From NCBI GenBank assembly GCA_965200045.1, contig OZ241330.1:2108001-2172000 (forward strand): a DNA stretch of 64,000 nt. Direction: 5' to 3'. The notes beneath the pieces were generated by a model. It was not told the origin of the DNA. It searched no databases and worked only from the letters and a program-made list of their open reading frames with translations. A program made the position numbers and the translations under genes. Positions 16,399 through 26,422 of this stretch are shown here, in pieces. Each line of letters begins with the position of its first letter. Position 1 is the first letter of the stretch. The stretch is from Bin25 sp026709415. Lineage in GTDB: Bacteria; Bacteroidota; Bacteroidia; Flavobacteriales; Flavobacteriaceae.

Positions 16399-19300
16399 TC
16401 ACTCAATCCAATCGAGCTTGTATAATACAAATGATTCCGAATCCCTCAAACCCGGTTCGACTCCTGTCCTTGTTCTTGTTGGAGATCTTAAATATTGTCG
16501 GCCTCCAAATTCACCTTTTGAATAAAGTTCGATGGATCTCTTCTTTTCTGGATCTGGAGAGATATAAACAACGTTTTCAGATGATTGATCGACCATTATA
16601 GGCTTTCTAAATCTACTTCCTCCTATAATGGGAGGTGGTTGGCCAATCACTGAATCCGTCCCACCGGGAATATTAGATTCTAATGTAACCACTATGGATT
16701 GGCCTTCCATTCTCGTTGCTTTTAAGCTTTTTAGTCCTCCTGTGAGATCCTCATCCGAAGTGCCAAACCGAATATTACTGGTTATTTCAACGGAGATCCC
16801 ATCAAATCGATCACTTCGGTCATAGGCCAAGATGCGATAATTGGAGGTGTTATCAATGGGCTCAATATTAAAATCTATATTCCCTGGTTTGGTTGGAGAA
16901 GTCTTTCTTTGATCTTGACCTTGCTCATTAGGAAAAGCACTGATCAGAGTATCCAAAATTTGACGTTGATTGATTGAAGTTGTCAACGCCATGGAGCTTT
17001 TGGCATGTTTTATTTTTTTTGAAAAAATTTCTGGTTCAAAATCTCTATCAAGTCTGGTTGGGTCTAGGTATAGCGTGTGCGTGCGTGAATACGATTCTGA
17101 GGGATCGCCAATCGTCAATTGAATGTATGGCGCATCATCAGAGCCCATATTGCTGATCGCATTGATATTCTCTTGAGTTAGGGGTGTATTATCCAAATCA
17201 GAGGTAATGGTGGATTGAGGACGGCCACCAGCAAAAGCATCGATATTGACTTCATTAACTGAAAAAAAACTTGAATCGTCTTCTATTTCTTTGATGTACT
17301 CGGCCCAGTTTCTAATAGAACCTCCCTCTGGTAATTCAATACTTTTTTCCACACCATTGGCTTTAATGGTCACTGTTGGGCTGAGGGTATCGCTATCAGG
17401 TGTTATCACGAACCCCCTTTTGGCCTTGATCCCATCCGATGATTTTTCGCCCACTCTTCGAATCAATAGCAAATGATTTTGATTCTCAGCGGTCATCTCA
17501 TCGATTGAAACAGGTTCGCCATCTTCTCCCTCTTGAAAGGATTCGGCTGAATCAAAATATACACTGATATCCCCGTTTTTCGATAGAGCCGATTGAAAAT
17601 AACTTCTGAGGTCGGTTAATCCCGAATCAGAACTGATGACTCCCTCCGGATCCGTTTCCTCATCGGCATCATCTTCAAACTCTATAATTTCAGCGGCTGA
17701 TAAATCATTTTCAAACCCAAGTCCTCCTATTTTGATGGACACGGCACCCACTTTGGTTTGAGCAGAACTTAGACTCGGAAATTCAATCGATGATAATTCG
17801 TCATTACTTTGGATTTCTAACACTTGTAGATGATTGATATTCGGCACACTTAAAGAGGTTATATCTCGGTTATTGATTACTTTCAATTCTCCTTTTGATC
17901 CCTTGTCTAAATTGATGTGATTCAGGTTTAAATCTCCCTCCACATCCGAGTTTTCGATCTGTACTATTTTGATTTCCCCTTTTAGATCGACTGATTCTAA
18001 ATCATTATTGTTGATGAGTTTCACTTCTACCGCTTTACCGTCAAACTTGAATTCTTCTAAATCAGAAAAGTTAGAAGCATCTAATTCAAATTTTTCATTA
18101 ATGGAAATAAGATCTAATATTTTTAGATCCTTTTTGTCTTTTACATCCCATTCGTTTATTCTGGCTTTGACCGATATGACATCCGAGTGAATGATTAACT
18201 TTCCTTTAAAAGCGGGCAATTCGGCTGAAAAAACATCTTCTAATTCAACGATTTTTCCATCTGTAAAAGCCGGTAATTCAGCCAATTTGGGACCTTGTAT
18301 CTTTAGGGTTCTGGCTGGAGTTTTGGGATCTATTTCGATGGACTCTAATTTCTTTAGATTCAATGAGCTGTCCCTATTCGTTTCAATCGTCAAACTGTTG
18401 GGGTAGTTCACCAAAGAGCCTAAATCCAAAGAATTCAAATCATTCAATTCAATTTTATGATTCCCATTAGAAAAAAAATCGACTGCGGATGCTAATGGAC
18501 CTGTCGAAAATGACTTAACACCTTCCAACAAAGGAAATGCCACAGAAGTAATGGACACTTCATACTGATTTGAAATCACTAAGTTATTGACCTTTGTCAG
18601 TTTTGGAAAGTTGATATCGCCCACTTGATGAATCAACAGGTTGCCATCAATAGCTTCTACATTGTCAAAATAGACGGGCGGACCATCTTTATTTTGTGTG
18701 TGTATGACGAGATTACCAGAAACATAATGAACCGATGACATGATTTCATTGAGTTTTTGGGTATCCATGCCTTCTAAAGTTCGAATAGTGAGGTTTCCTT
18801 GGATATATTTCAGATTGCTCTTGATGGTATGGAAAAAGTTTAAACTGCCTATACTGCTTATTTCTGGAGAACCAGAATAAAAGTCAATTCGTATGTCCAC
18901 CAATTTCTCCAATTGATTTTTAAGAGCTTCTATCTCTTGATTAATGGCATTGAATTGTTCAATAAATTTCTCGTCATCTTCCTTTTCTTGAATAGTTTTG
19001 GTTAGCCGCTGTTCTAATTCTTTTAAAAAGTCTTCATTGATTTGAATAGCCTTGGTTAATCGTTGTTCTAATTCTTTTAAAGCTTCTTCATCAATTTGGT
19101 TTGTTTCTGTTGACTTCACCACTTCTGTAATTTGATTGATAGTCGTCGTTTGGGAATTTTTCACTTCAATATCCAAATCAGCCAGTGTTGACATGATTTG
19201 ATTTTGATTAACCGTTAGAGTGCTAATTAAAGAATGAATGACAACTGTATTGTTTTCCAGATCTGAAAGTTTTGTTTCGAGTGTAGCTATCGTTGATTTG

Positions 19301-19506
19301 ACCGATTCGATCGAATTAATAATGGTCGAAAAGTTTGACTGAATACTCTTTAATTCAGCTATTTGCGTATTTAAATCATCGAATTCATCTTGATAATCTT
19401 CAGCACAAGAAATAACAAAAAGTAGGACTATGGGTATGAAACGTTTCACTTTTATTGGATTAAAGTTTAAACACTTTTGCTGATTTTTTATCAATTTGCG
19501 ATTCAT
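16399..19506 (-). CDS. Large surface lipoprotein: coiled-coil stalk and receptor-L-domain-like head
   Basis: 1035 residues. Signal segment ends PIVLLFVISCAEDYQDEFDD: lipidated Cys followed by acidic residues. Residues about 40-205 are heptad-rich coiled coil and contain an internal repeat (LKELEQRLTKAIQ and LKELEQRLTKTIQ). Residues about 215-620 hold leucine/isoleucine-rich beta-helix repeats of the receptor L-domain type ('YIQGNLTIRTLEGM', 'YVSGNLVIHTQN', 'AIDGNLLIHQVG'). The C-terminal 400 residues are not recognised. It is the last gene of the operon starting with SusC at 32763, 10 bases after its neighbour. A surface stalk holding a binding head is inferred; no catalytic motif is seen. 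Confidence 0.7.
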   Translation of the reverse strand: MNRKLIKNQQKCLNFNPIKVKRFIPIVLLFVISCAEDYQDEFDDLNTQIAELKSIQSNFSTIINSIESVKSTIATLETKLSDLENNTVVIHSLISTLTVNQNQIMSTLADLDIEVKNSQTTTINQITEVVKSTETNQIDEEALKELEQRLTKAIQINEDFLKELEQRLTKTIQEKEDDEKFIEQFNAINQEIEALKNQLEKLVDIRIDFYSGSPEISSIGSLNFFHTIKSNLKYIQGNLTIRTLEGMDTQKLNEIMSSVHYVSGNLVIHTQNKDGPPVYFDNVEAIDGNLLIHQVGDINFPKLTKVNNLVISNQYEVSITSVAFPLLEGVKSFSTGPLASAVDFFSNGNHKIELNDLNSLDLGSLVNYPNSLTIETNRDSSLNLKKLESIEIDPKTPARTLKIQGPKLAELPAFTDGKIVELEDVFSAELPAFKGKLIIHSDVISVKARINEWDVKDKKDLKILDLISINEKFELDASNFSDLEEFKFDGKAVEVKLINNNDLESVDLKGEIKIVQIENSDVEGDLNLNHINLDKGSKGELKVINNRDITSLSVPNINHLQVLEIQSNDELSSIEFPSLSSAQTKVGAVSIKIGGLGFENDLSAAEIIEFEDDADEETDPEGVISSDSGLTDLRSYFQSALSKNGDISVYFDSAESFQEGEDGEPVSIDEMTAENQNHLLLIRRVGEKSSDGIKAKRGFVITPDSDTLSPTVTIKANGVEKSIELPEGGSIRNWAEYIKEIEDDSSFFSVNEVNIDAFAGGRPQSTITSDLDNTPLTQENINAISNMGSDDAPYIQLTIGDPSESYSRTHTLYLDPTRLDRDFEPEIFSKKIKHAKSSMALTTSINQRQILDTLISAFPNEQGQDQRKTSPTKPGNIDFNIEPIDNTSNYRILAYDRSDRFDGISVEITSNIRFGTSDEDLTGGLKSLKATRMEGQSIVVTLESNIPGGTDSVIGQPPPIIGGSRFRKPIMVDQSSENVVYISPDPEKKRSIELYSKGEFGGRQYLRSPTRTRTGVEPGLRDSESFVLYKLDWIE

Positions 19507-19516
19507 TAAACGGCAT

Positions 19517-21145
19517 TCATTGAGTAACCTCTAAAACAAGTTTAGGAATATTGGTTTGGCTATCCTTCGAAAAATAAGTGATTCTTTGTCCTCCTGTATC
19601 AACCGTTGTGATTCTCAATGAGATGATTCCATCAGTATCGTTTGTCAATACCCCAGTAATATCATATTGGTGAACGATTGGAGGGGAAACCCCCTTGGCA
19701 TTTCCAACTAGCGAGCTAGCTGTATATGTCGTTATAGGATTGGCATCAAAATCAGGTTCGGCATTAGCATTTAAATCTGTTTCCACCCAACGATCATCCA
19801 AAACATGATACACCGTTTGGGTTGTTGGTCCACCATAAGCTGTTTCTGCCTTGGTCCAATCTCGATCAGCCGTCAGATGAAGCGTTGCTTTTTTGACGGT
19901 TGAAGCCTGAATATCACCTAATGAAAATTTAAGGAAAAATCTTCTATAGTCATCATCATCCTCTCCTGTACTAGAAACAAGCGTATTGGCAGAACCAGCG
20001 GTTTCAGCTGATTTACCTGATCCATTTCTTCCCACTATCCAAGTGTCTTCTATCACCTCTAGCGTTAGAGTGATTGTGTTTTCATTAGATGAATTTGAAT
20101 CTTCATCGGTTGATGTGGCATCCGAGTCGTCATCGGTTTGTTTGGGGTCAGAGTCATTGTCGGTTGACGAGCTATCCGAATCATCGTCTGTTGGTGAACT
20201 ATCCGAATTATCGTCTGTTGGTGAACTATCCGAATCATCGTCCGTTGGTGAACCATCCGAGTCATCGTCCGTTGGTGAGTCATCCGAGTCATCATCGGTT
20301 GGTGTGGCATCCGAGTCGTCATCGGTTGACGAGCTATCCGAATCATCGTCCGTTGGCGTCGATTCAGAGTTCATTTCCTCCTTTTCTTGACGACTGATAA
20401 CTAATTTGAATACCTCGGATGCTGAAACATGTTCTGTGGCATCTTTGGTATGAACCTGCCAATAATAGGCTTGATCGGTTTCTAAAGGGATGTCTAGTTG
20501 GGGTTCTGTCAAATCGCTTTCAACAGTCGTCAAATCATCTTTTGATGCCCCCATTAAAAATTCAAAGGAAACAATGTCATCGTCTAAATCATTTCCTTCC
20601 CATTGGAAACTGACTTGAATTTCTTGTTCGGCAATAATGAATGCGTTGTTTTCTGGAGATAAGAGACTCGCAGGAAAAGGGACATGCGATTCATTGGGGT
20701 TACTTTCTAGATAGAAAGTCCACACATCACTTTTTGCTGTTTTTTGTGTACTTGATGATTTGGAGACCACCCACCAAGAATAAGGCAATCCCCTCTCCAA
20801 AACCAATGTGGCTGTATTCGTATCCGTGGTTTGACTTGTTTTGAAGTTTTGATCCGTCCCGATGGCTTCAACATTCAATTCGTAGCCACTGGTATGATTG
20901 GATTCTCGCCACTGGAAGCTGACGTTACTAGTTTGATCATCAATCGGCTCCTCCGTGGTGCATGTATTGTTGTTTTCCGGTGCCACAAGCAACGGAATGG
21001 TAGGGCTTGGTGTGGCCACTTCAACTGGGGTGGGTATGATCGGTGGTATACTGACGGAGCCCGTCCGCTTGGGCTGAAGTCCCGTTAAATCATCTTCACA
21101 TGATCCCAACAACAACACGATGAAACAAAAAATCCAAAACCTCAT
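19517..21145 (-). CDS. Lipoprotein with two Fn3-like domains, acidic repeat linker and C-terminal DNRLRE (CBM96-like) domain
   Basis: 542 residues. The signal ends LLLGSCEDDL (Cys16). Two Fn3-like domains occupy about 70-150 and 155-250 ('SFQWRESNHTSGYEL', 'YYWQVHTKDATEHVS'). A low-complexity linker (about 255-350) is built of a 9-residue repeat of the form PTDDDSDSS, probably calcium-binding or a flexible spacer. Residues about 360-542 form a DNRLRE domain ('DTWIVGRNGSGKSAE', 'LKFSLGDI', 'YDITGVL', 'ITYFSKD'), a beta-sandwich related to carbohydrate-binding family CBM96. The start overlaps the PL8 stop by 4 bases, implying translational coupling. A glycan-binding helper for the lyase is likely. 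Confidence 0.75.
   Translation of the reverse strand: MRFWIFCFIVLLLGSCEDDLTGLQPKRTGSVSIPPIIPTPVEVATPSPTIPLLVAPENNNTCTTEEPIDDQTSNVSFQWRESNHTSGYELNVEAIGTDQNFKTSQTTDTNTATLVLERGLPYSWWVVSKSSSTQKTAKSDVWTFYLESNPNESHVPFPASLLSPENNAFIIAEQEIQVSFQWEGNDLDDDIVSFEFLMGASKDDLTTVESDLTEPQLDIPLETDQAYYWQVHTKDATEHVSASEVFKLVISRQEKEEMNSESTPTDDDSDSSSTDDDSDATPTDDDSDDSPTDDDSDGSPTDDDSDSSPTDDNSDSSPTDDDSDSSSTDNDSDPKQTDDDSDATSTDEDSNSSNENTITLTLEVIEDTWIVGRNGSGKSAETAGSANTLVSSTGEDDDDYRRFFLKFSLGDIQASTVKKATLHLTADRDWTKAETAYGGPTTQTVYHVLDDRWVETDLNANAEPDFDANPITTYTASSLVGNAKGVSPPIVHQYDITGVLTNDTDGIISLRITTVDTGGQRITYFSKDSQTNIPKLVLEVTQ
20100..20360 (-). repeat. 27-bp tandem repeat encoding acidic TDDDSD units
   Basis: About ten imperfect 27-base units coding for 9-residue blocks (consensus S-x-P-T-D-D-D-S-D) in the Fn3/DNRLRE lipoprotein. 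Unit variation is mostly at the two residues before the Thr. Copy number is likely to vary between strains. Confidence 0.85.
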
Positions 21146-24100
21146 TGGCGTATGATTTTGAATGATTCCGTTTGGCCATCGTAGTGTACGATGGCCACAT
21201 AGAGGCCTGCTGGCAAATGCCTCATATCCACTTGATTTTCGATACTTCTAGGAGATAATCCCGATTTGAATACCAGCTGACCTGATGAATTAAAAATTTC
21301 AATCACAGCATCCAAATTTTCTGGCAATGCCACGGTTAACTGCTCCTCGACCGGATTGGGGTAAAGTCTCACTTTATTTTCAAAAGTGAGATGCTCTTGA
21401 TAAATACCTTGACAGCCATTAGGAGTTGATACTTTCAAATCGACCATGTCCTGACTGACAGGAATGGAATAGTGGCCAGAGTCGTTGATTTCAGTGGTCA
21501 TTCCATTGATATCGATAAAATACTTGTCGGATCCCGATAAGGACAAATCCAGCATTCGACGAGCTTTATTCACCTTGGTTTGGACCAATAAATTGGGGGG
21601 CTCATTGATCGTGACATCAAAAGTTCTCGCATTCTCCCGACTTGGCCCCACGCTGATGGTATAGTTTCCGGCTTGAAGCCGATTAAATTCAATACCATCC
21701 GTTTGATGGAATGATCTTTGAGTATTGATTCCCATCCCCTTCAAAGAGATCCAATAATTGGATACTGCAATGGCTGAGATTTTGATGGTTCCATTGTTTT
21801 TTCCAACACAACTCACATCACTAATCAAAATGGTGATGTTTCTATAGGACGACGTATCACATAAATTACCAATCCCATTGTTGTCTGAATCGAACTGGTT
21901 GGGATTTGGAATTTGAGGACAATTGTCTTCAGCATCAACAATCCCATCTTGATCTATATCTTCTGTACTTCTAACATCATCTTCTTGATCCTTATCATCT
22001 TGGTCACTATCATCTTCCTCAGGTGGGGGTTGGGTGTCGGAGTCATCTGACGACTCTTCGATGGTTTTAAAACTACTTATTTCGGAAAATTCTGAATCAG
22101 GACAGTCTCCTGGATTGATGGCTTTAACTCTCCAGTAATAAAGTGCATCATGATCGAGATTACTCGCGGTAAAACTTGTTTCTGAAGTGTTTTCTTGCAC
22201 TATGAAAGTATCGAAACTCTGACTATTGCTTATTTCTATACTGTACGCACTGGCTCCATCAGCCGCTTCCCATGTCAAACTAGTTTGTAATTCGACACTT
22301 TCACTGCCATCCTTCGGATTGATCAGTTTGGGGGATGATATGGCTTGGGCTTTTGCAATGCTTATCTTTTGCATGATCGAACGATCACCACTTTCAATTG
22401 AAAAATCAATATCGTGACGGCCTGAATCTAAATCATTTAATCCTGAAAAGGTTAATTGATACGCTTGATTGGATTCAGCCTCGGTGTTTTTATCCGCCGA
22501 GAGCTCCATGCCAGAGGGTGGGTTGATCAGGCTAAAATTGACCATGGCATCTACTTCAACACCACTAAGTTGGATGGTGATCTCCGCAGAGTCTTCTTCA
22601 CAAATGCTGACATTTTGAGGTTCGACTTTTGCACTCAATGCAATATTATCTGTTTGTAAGGTGGCTTTTACGGATTGACCGTCGATACAATCAAACCGGA
22701 TTTGAGTGGCATTTTCATCAGAAGATAGGATGGAAACCCCATCGCCACTTAACAAGTTCCACGGCCCTTTTAAAGTCAACGTCACCGGTTGAGTCGTCGG
22801 TTTGGCATGCCAAGTTTGTCGATTGTTGATATCTCCATAAGTGAAAGGCCTTGGAATTTTTCCAATTTCTGGATTCATCACCGCTATTTGGATAACACCA
22901 GGTTGATCGGTATCGGTCGTCATCACCATCGACGGCACATCCGTCTGATCCACTAATTGACCGGTGGATTTATTTTCGGTCATCAAAGCATACCCGACAC
23001 TCGATGTCGGTTTGTATTCTACCACATGGGCATCCTCAGTCTGCACATGTATGGTGAACAGGTTCTTCACATTTTCAGATAATGCTCTAGCGCCTTTTTT
23101 ACCGCCATCCACATGAATATAGTATTCATACGAGGCGTTTTGGGGCCGAACCCCATGCAATAATCTGGCAGAGACATAATCGCCCGTAAACTGTCTTTTG
23201 CCAGAATCATTGGGAGTCGTTTGTGTGATTCGCTCCATCACCAAATTTTCTGGATTTGGCACATAATAGGCATTCCCCGTGGCATCCGTTAAAAAAACGG
23301 CCTGATCGCTAAAGCTTTCGGTTTGACCGATTCCTGTCAATCGTTCATCATTTAAAAAATTGGGATCTGTGGGTTTTTCTAAAACCGTTTGATAAAGCGT
23401 GGTGTGTAACTCTTGTTGTTCGCCAGCACTGATCCCCGTACCCAAGGCCACAATATATTCATCAAAGTAAAAAAAAGATTTTTTGGCTCTAACCGATGTC
23501 AATCGATCTCGAAAATCAATGGATGAAAGACCATCTTCATTCAAATTCAAACCCCCATTAAATACATTGGCAGGGTACCCACGCGATTGGTTGTTGAAAA
23601 TCATGCCATCATAGGTCGTGTTGAGAGCGGTGGTTCCTGGAATCCGACGCCAATCCCATCCCTGGCCTTGAAAGCCACTTTTAACGCCCGTTATGGCCGG
23701 CTTTCCTTCATTCAATATCATTAATGCCCCAGCAGAATAGTGCTTGCCATACAAATTTTCAGGTGATGAATGATTTGTGGTGGTGGCTTCATAATCCCAA
23801 TGGTATTTTCCTTGTCCCTTCCATAATGCGGCCCATTCCCCTCGTCGATGCACCGACATACCGGCATAATGAAAATACCAATGCCCGCTTGGAGCTGGTT
23901 CTCTGGCCACATTCAATGCTAGTTCATCAACCGACACTTCCATTTGTCCCATCGTCGATATATACTCTTTACGGGCATCCACCTGATTAACAAATTTTGA
24001 AAAAAACTCAGGATGTGATGGATTCCAATAACGAGCAAAGGCCCCTTTTAATTCTGATTTGTAAGGCGTATCGAGTTGGGCTAAATGGGCGAAGAAGGGA

Positions 24101-25158
24101 ACCAAAATAATAGGGCCATCGGTATGTGCTGCCCGTCCACCGGCTCCTTTATGATGATCATACATATTGGAATAAATTCTCGCCGCCAAGAGCGCCTGGA
24201 TTAAGTTTTCCGTTGAAGTGTCGTTCAAGCGGTATGGTGAACCGTCTAAAATATACGCTAGCACTGAGGCGGCAGCTAGCGATCTTGGACCATAAGCCGA
24301 TAAGTAGACCCCTTTATGATGATTGACCGTAAAGTCTGACTTGATCGTATCGGCAAATCCATCAGCAATGGCCAGAGCCTTATGAATGATTCGTTGCAAA
24401 TAACGCATTTCATTCGTGCGTTGTTCCCCTGGTGCTAACGTCAGAACATAAGACAAACGACTCGGCAATATGCCAATGATCAAATCAGCGTTCAATCCAT
24501 TGACTTCAAACAATACGGGCACTTCAAATTGTGGTCCTGCCGGAGCCGATAGTCGATTCAAAGTGACCATCTCCCTTTCTAGAATATCATCGGGCAAAAA
24601 ATTTCGACTTAAAAAAACAGCCGTTGCATAGCCAATGGCGGCGTTGTATTCTGTATTTCCCAGACCTAAAATGCCATGGACTCGGTAATTATCATCCGTG
24701 GGGTTTTTGAACAAATCATCATTTTCTGCATTCCAACCACTCTGATGTAGCCGATCATACAATTCTATAATATTCGCTCTGATGGCTTCAGATTGATAGC
24801 CCCCATTGGGATTATCACTGGGACCTTTGTAATTATAGCTCAATACCAAAGGCAACAAAATATCATTTCGAACACGGGCCATGCGACTTGGTTCGATGGT
24901 ATTGGATAGTTCCGAAAATTCTCTTTCAGCATCGGCGATATGCTCCATCAAACGATTATGTCTCGTTTCAATAAATCGATTGCTGTAATTCATATCGGAG
25001 CTCCCTAGAATCCATGTTTGGTATTTATCAGCGATGTCATCGATAGCATCTCTCGTTTGAGCGACATGATGGTCTAAAGACACAAGCATTATAACGACAT
25101 AGAGCAATATCCAACGCTGAATTTTCATATGACCAAACGTTAATGACATCATCGGCAA
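21142..25158 (-). CDS. Polysaccharide lyase family 8 (chondroitin/hyaluronan-lyase type) with Fn3, TSP3 repeats and T9SS C-terminal domain
   Basis: 1338 residues; the best start is Met11 (25128), giving the signal peptide MKIQRWILLYVVIMLVSLDH. The PL8 alpha-toroid and beta-sandwich take up about 35-860. Catalytic residues can be placed: Asn279, His280 and Tyr289 in 'DFTVNHHKGVYLSAYG', with the same His-to-Tyr spacing of 9 as in Flavobacterium (Pedobacter) chondroitinase AC, and Arg342 in 'GGRAAHTDG'. After it come an Ig-like segment, an Fn3 domain (about 970-1060), an acidic linker, a TSP type-3 calcium repeat ('DQDGIVDAEDNCP'), and a T9SS sorting domain ('VRLYPNPVEEQLTV', 'GLYVAIVHYDGQ'). 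It is secreted by T9SS and cleaves uronic-acid glycans by beta-elimination. The operon partner GH88 starts the next step. Confidence 0.9.
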   Translation of the reverse strand: MPMMSLTFGHMKIQRWILLYVVIMLVSLDHHVAQTRDAIDDIADKYQTWILGSSDMNYSNRFIETRHNRLMEHIADAEREFSELSNTIEPSRMARVRNDILLPLVLSYNYKGPSDNPNGGYQSEAIRANIIELYDRLHQSGWNAENDDLFKNPTDDNYRVHGILGLGNTEYNAAIGYATAVFLSRNFLPDDILEREMVTLNRLSAPAGPQFEVPVLFEVNGLNADLIIGILPSRLSYVLTLAPGEQRTNEMRYLQRIIHKALAIADGFADTIKSDFTVNHHKGVYLSAYGPRSLAAASVLAYILDGSPYRLNDTSTENLIQALLAARIYSNMYDHHKGAGGRAAHTDGPIILVPFFAHLAQLDTPYKSELKGAFARYWNPSHPEFFSKFVNQVDARKEYISTMGQMEVSVDELALNVAREPAPSGHWYFHYAGMSVHRRGEWAALWKGQGKYHWDYEATTTNHSSPENLYGKHYSAGALMILNEGKPAITGVKSGFQGQGWDWRRIPGTTALNTTYDGMIFNNQSRGYPANVFNGGLNLNEDGLSSIDFRDRLTSVRAKKSFFYFDEYIVALGTGISAGEQQELHTTLYQTVLEKPTDPNFLNDERLTGIGQTESFSDQAVFLTDATGNAYYVPNPENLVMERITQTTPNDSGKRQFTGDYVSARLLHGVRPQNASYEYYIHVDGGKKGARALSENVKNLFTIHVQTEDAHVVEYKPTSSVGYALMTENKSTGQLVDQTDVPSMVMTTDTDQPGVIQIAVMNPEIGKIPRPFTYGDINNRQTWHAKPTTQPVTLTLKGPWNLLSGDGVSILSSDENATQIRFDCIDGQSVKATLQTDNIALSAKVEPQNVSICEEDSAEITIQLSGVEVDAMVNFSLINPPSGMELSADKNTEAESNQAYQLTFSGLNDLDSGRHDIDFSIESGDRSIMQKISIAKAQAISSPKLINPKDGSESVELQTSLTWEAADGASAYSIEISNSQSFDTFIVQENTSETSFTASNLDHDALYYWRVKAINPGDCPDSEFSEISSFKTIEESSDDSDTQPPPEEDDSDQDDKDQEDDVRSTEDIDQDGIVDAEDNCPQIPNPNQFDSDNNGIGNLCDTSSYRNITILISDVSCVGKNNGTIKISAIAVSNYWISLKGMGINTQRSFHQTDGIEFNRLQAGNYTISVGPSRENARTFDVTINEPPNLLVQTKVNKARRMLDLSLSGSDKYFIDINGMTTEINDSGHYSIPVSQDMVDLKVSTPNGCQGIYQEHLTFENKVRLYPNPVEEQLTVALPENLDAVIEIFNSSGQLVFKSGLSPRSIENQVDMRHLPAGLYVAIVHYDGQTESFKIIRQ

Positions 25159-25159
25159 T

Positions 25160-26422
25160 TTAATCTATTTGGTTAAGCGTTATAGAATCGAATTGATTGG
25201 TCATTTTGGCATAACGCATCATGGCTTCTAAAAAATAATAATCCGCATAAATCAAAGGACCATCGACTTCCGAATTTCTCGTGAAGTTTCCCGTTGCTCT
25301 TTTCAATAAAAAATTATGATTGGTATGGGGTTCAGCCATATAAGACGTCGTTTGCAAGCTATTTAAAATCTTAACCGCATATTGAAAGAACCATTCGCCA
25401 TACTCTTTTGAATATTGAGAAAGTTCCAATAACCCGGAGGCCAAAATAGCGGCCGCTGAAGCATCTCTGGTGTCGGACGAACCATCGTAGCTATAGTCCC
25501 AATAAGGGATATAATCTTCGGGCATATTGGGGTGGTTCAAAAGAAACTGACCAATATCCTCCGCTTGTTTTAAAAAATCTTTATTTTCAGTAAAGCGGTA
25601 AGCCATCGTGTATCCATACAAGCCCCAACTTTGTCCTCGACTCCAAGTGGTTGTGTCGACATCACCGTGTCCGTTATTCCAATCTCGTTTGCGGAAAGAC
25701 CCGGTTTCTGGATCGAAATCAATGACATGAGACGTGCTAAAATCCGATCGATAATGGTGTTTTTTTGTGGTATAAGCATGTTGTACCGCGATATCATAAT
25801 ATATGGAATCTCCCGTCATTTCGGTAGCGGCAAACAAGAGTTCTAAATTCATCAAATTGTCAATAATCACAGGAAATTTCCAATCACGCTTGAGATTGGG
25901 TTCCCATGATTTAATGGCTTTTACCTTTGGATTATAACGCACAATCGCCGAATTAGCGGCATCAATAATCACTTGTTTGTAGTCAGGGTCATTCAATAAA
26001 TGAAATCCTCGACCATAACTGCTGTAAATTCTAAAACCAATATCATGATCAACGATATTGTTTTTTTCTTCTTCGAGTAATGCCGTTAAAAACGCCGCTT
26101 TTTGACGAAGTTCATCATCCCCATTGTATTCATACAACAACCAAAAAATGCCAGGCAAAAAACCACTCGTCCAGTCTCTGATTTCTCGGAGTCCTTTGCC
26201 TACAGATCTTGGAAACTTCTTGGTTCTTTCAACCTCTAAGTACAATTTGGAGGCATGCTGTTTGGACCAATCAAAGACCTTTTGGATTTTATCCAAACAA
26301 ATCACCTCTTCTTTCAAGCAATCCACCTTTTCGAAATCCGTTGTTGATTGAGCATAAAGTGGGCTTTTTGTAACTAAGCCATTAAATGAGAGTAATAAAA
26401 TCAAGTAATGAATCTGTTTCAT
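25160..26422 (-). CDS. Unsaturated glucuronyl hydrolase, GH88
   Basis: 420 residues with an N-terminal signal peptide. The (alpha/alpha)6-barrel motifs are clear: 'WTSGFLPGIFWLLYE', 'HDIGFRIYSSYG', 'FPVIIDNLMNLELL' and 'TTWSRGQSWGLYGY'. Asp127 and Asp188 are 61 residues apart, the same as the catalytic Asp88/Asp149 of Bacillus UGL. The enzyme hydrates the 4,5-unsaturated uronate that PL8 lyases leave at the non-reducing end, releasing a keto-acid and a shortened sugar. One base separates its stop from the PL8 start, and its own start overlaps the upstream gene's stop by one base, so all three are probably co-translated. Confidence 0.93.
   Translation of the reverse strand: MKQIHYLILLLSFNGLVTKSPLYAQSTTDFEKVDCLKEEVICLDKIQKVFDWSKQHASKLYLEVERTKKFPRSVGKGLREIRDWTSGFLPGIFWLLYEYNGDDELRQKAAFLTALLEEEKNNIVDHDIGFRIYSSYGRGFHLLNDPDYKQVIIDAANSAIVRYNPKVKAIKSWEPNLKRDWKFPVIIDNLMNLELLFAATEMTGDSIYYDIAVQHAYTTKKHHYRSDFSTSHVIDFDPETGSFRKRDWNNGHGDVDTTTWSRGQSWGLYGYTMAYRFTENKDFLKQAEDIGQFLLNHPNMPEDYIPYWDYSYDGSSDTRDASAAAILASGLLELSQYSKEYGEWFFQYAVKILNSLQTTSYMAEPHTNHNFLLKRATGNFTRNSEVDGPLIYADYYFLEAMMRYAKMTNQFDSITLNQID

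Noticed and set aside
20065..20397. Plus-strand and alternate-frame open frames over the acidic repeat
   Set aside because: They are by-products of the 27-base tandem repeat in the lipoprotein gene on the minus strand.
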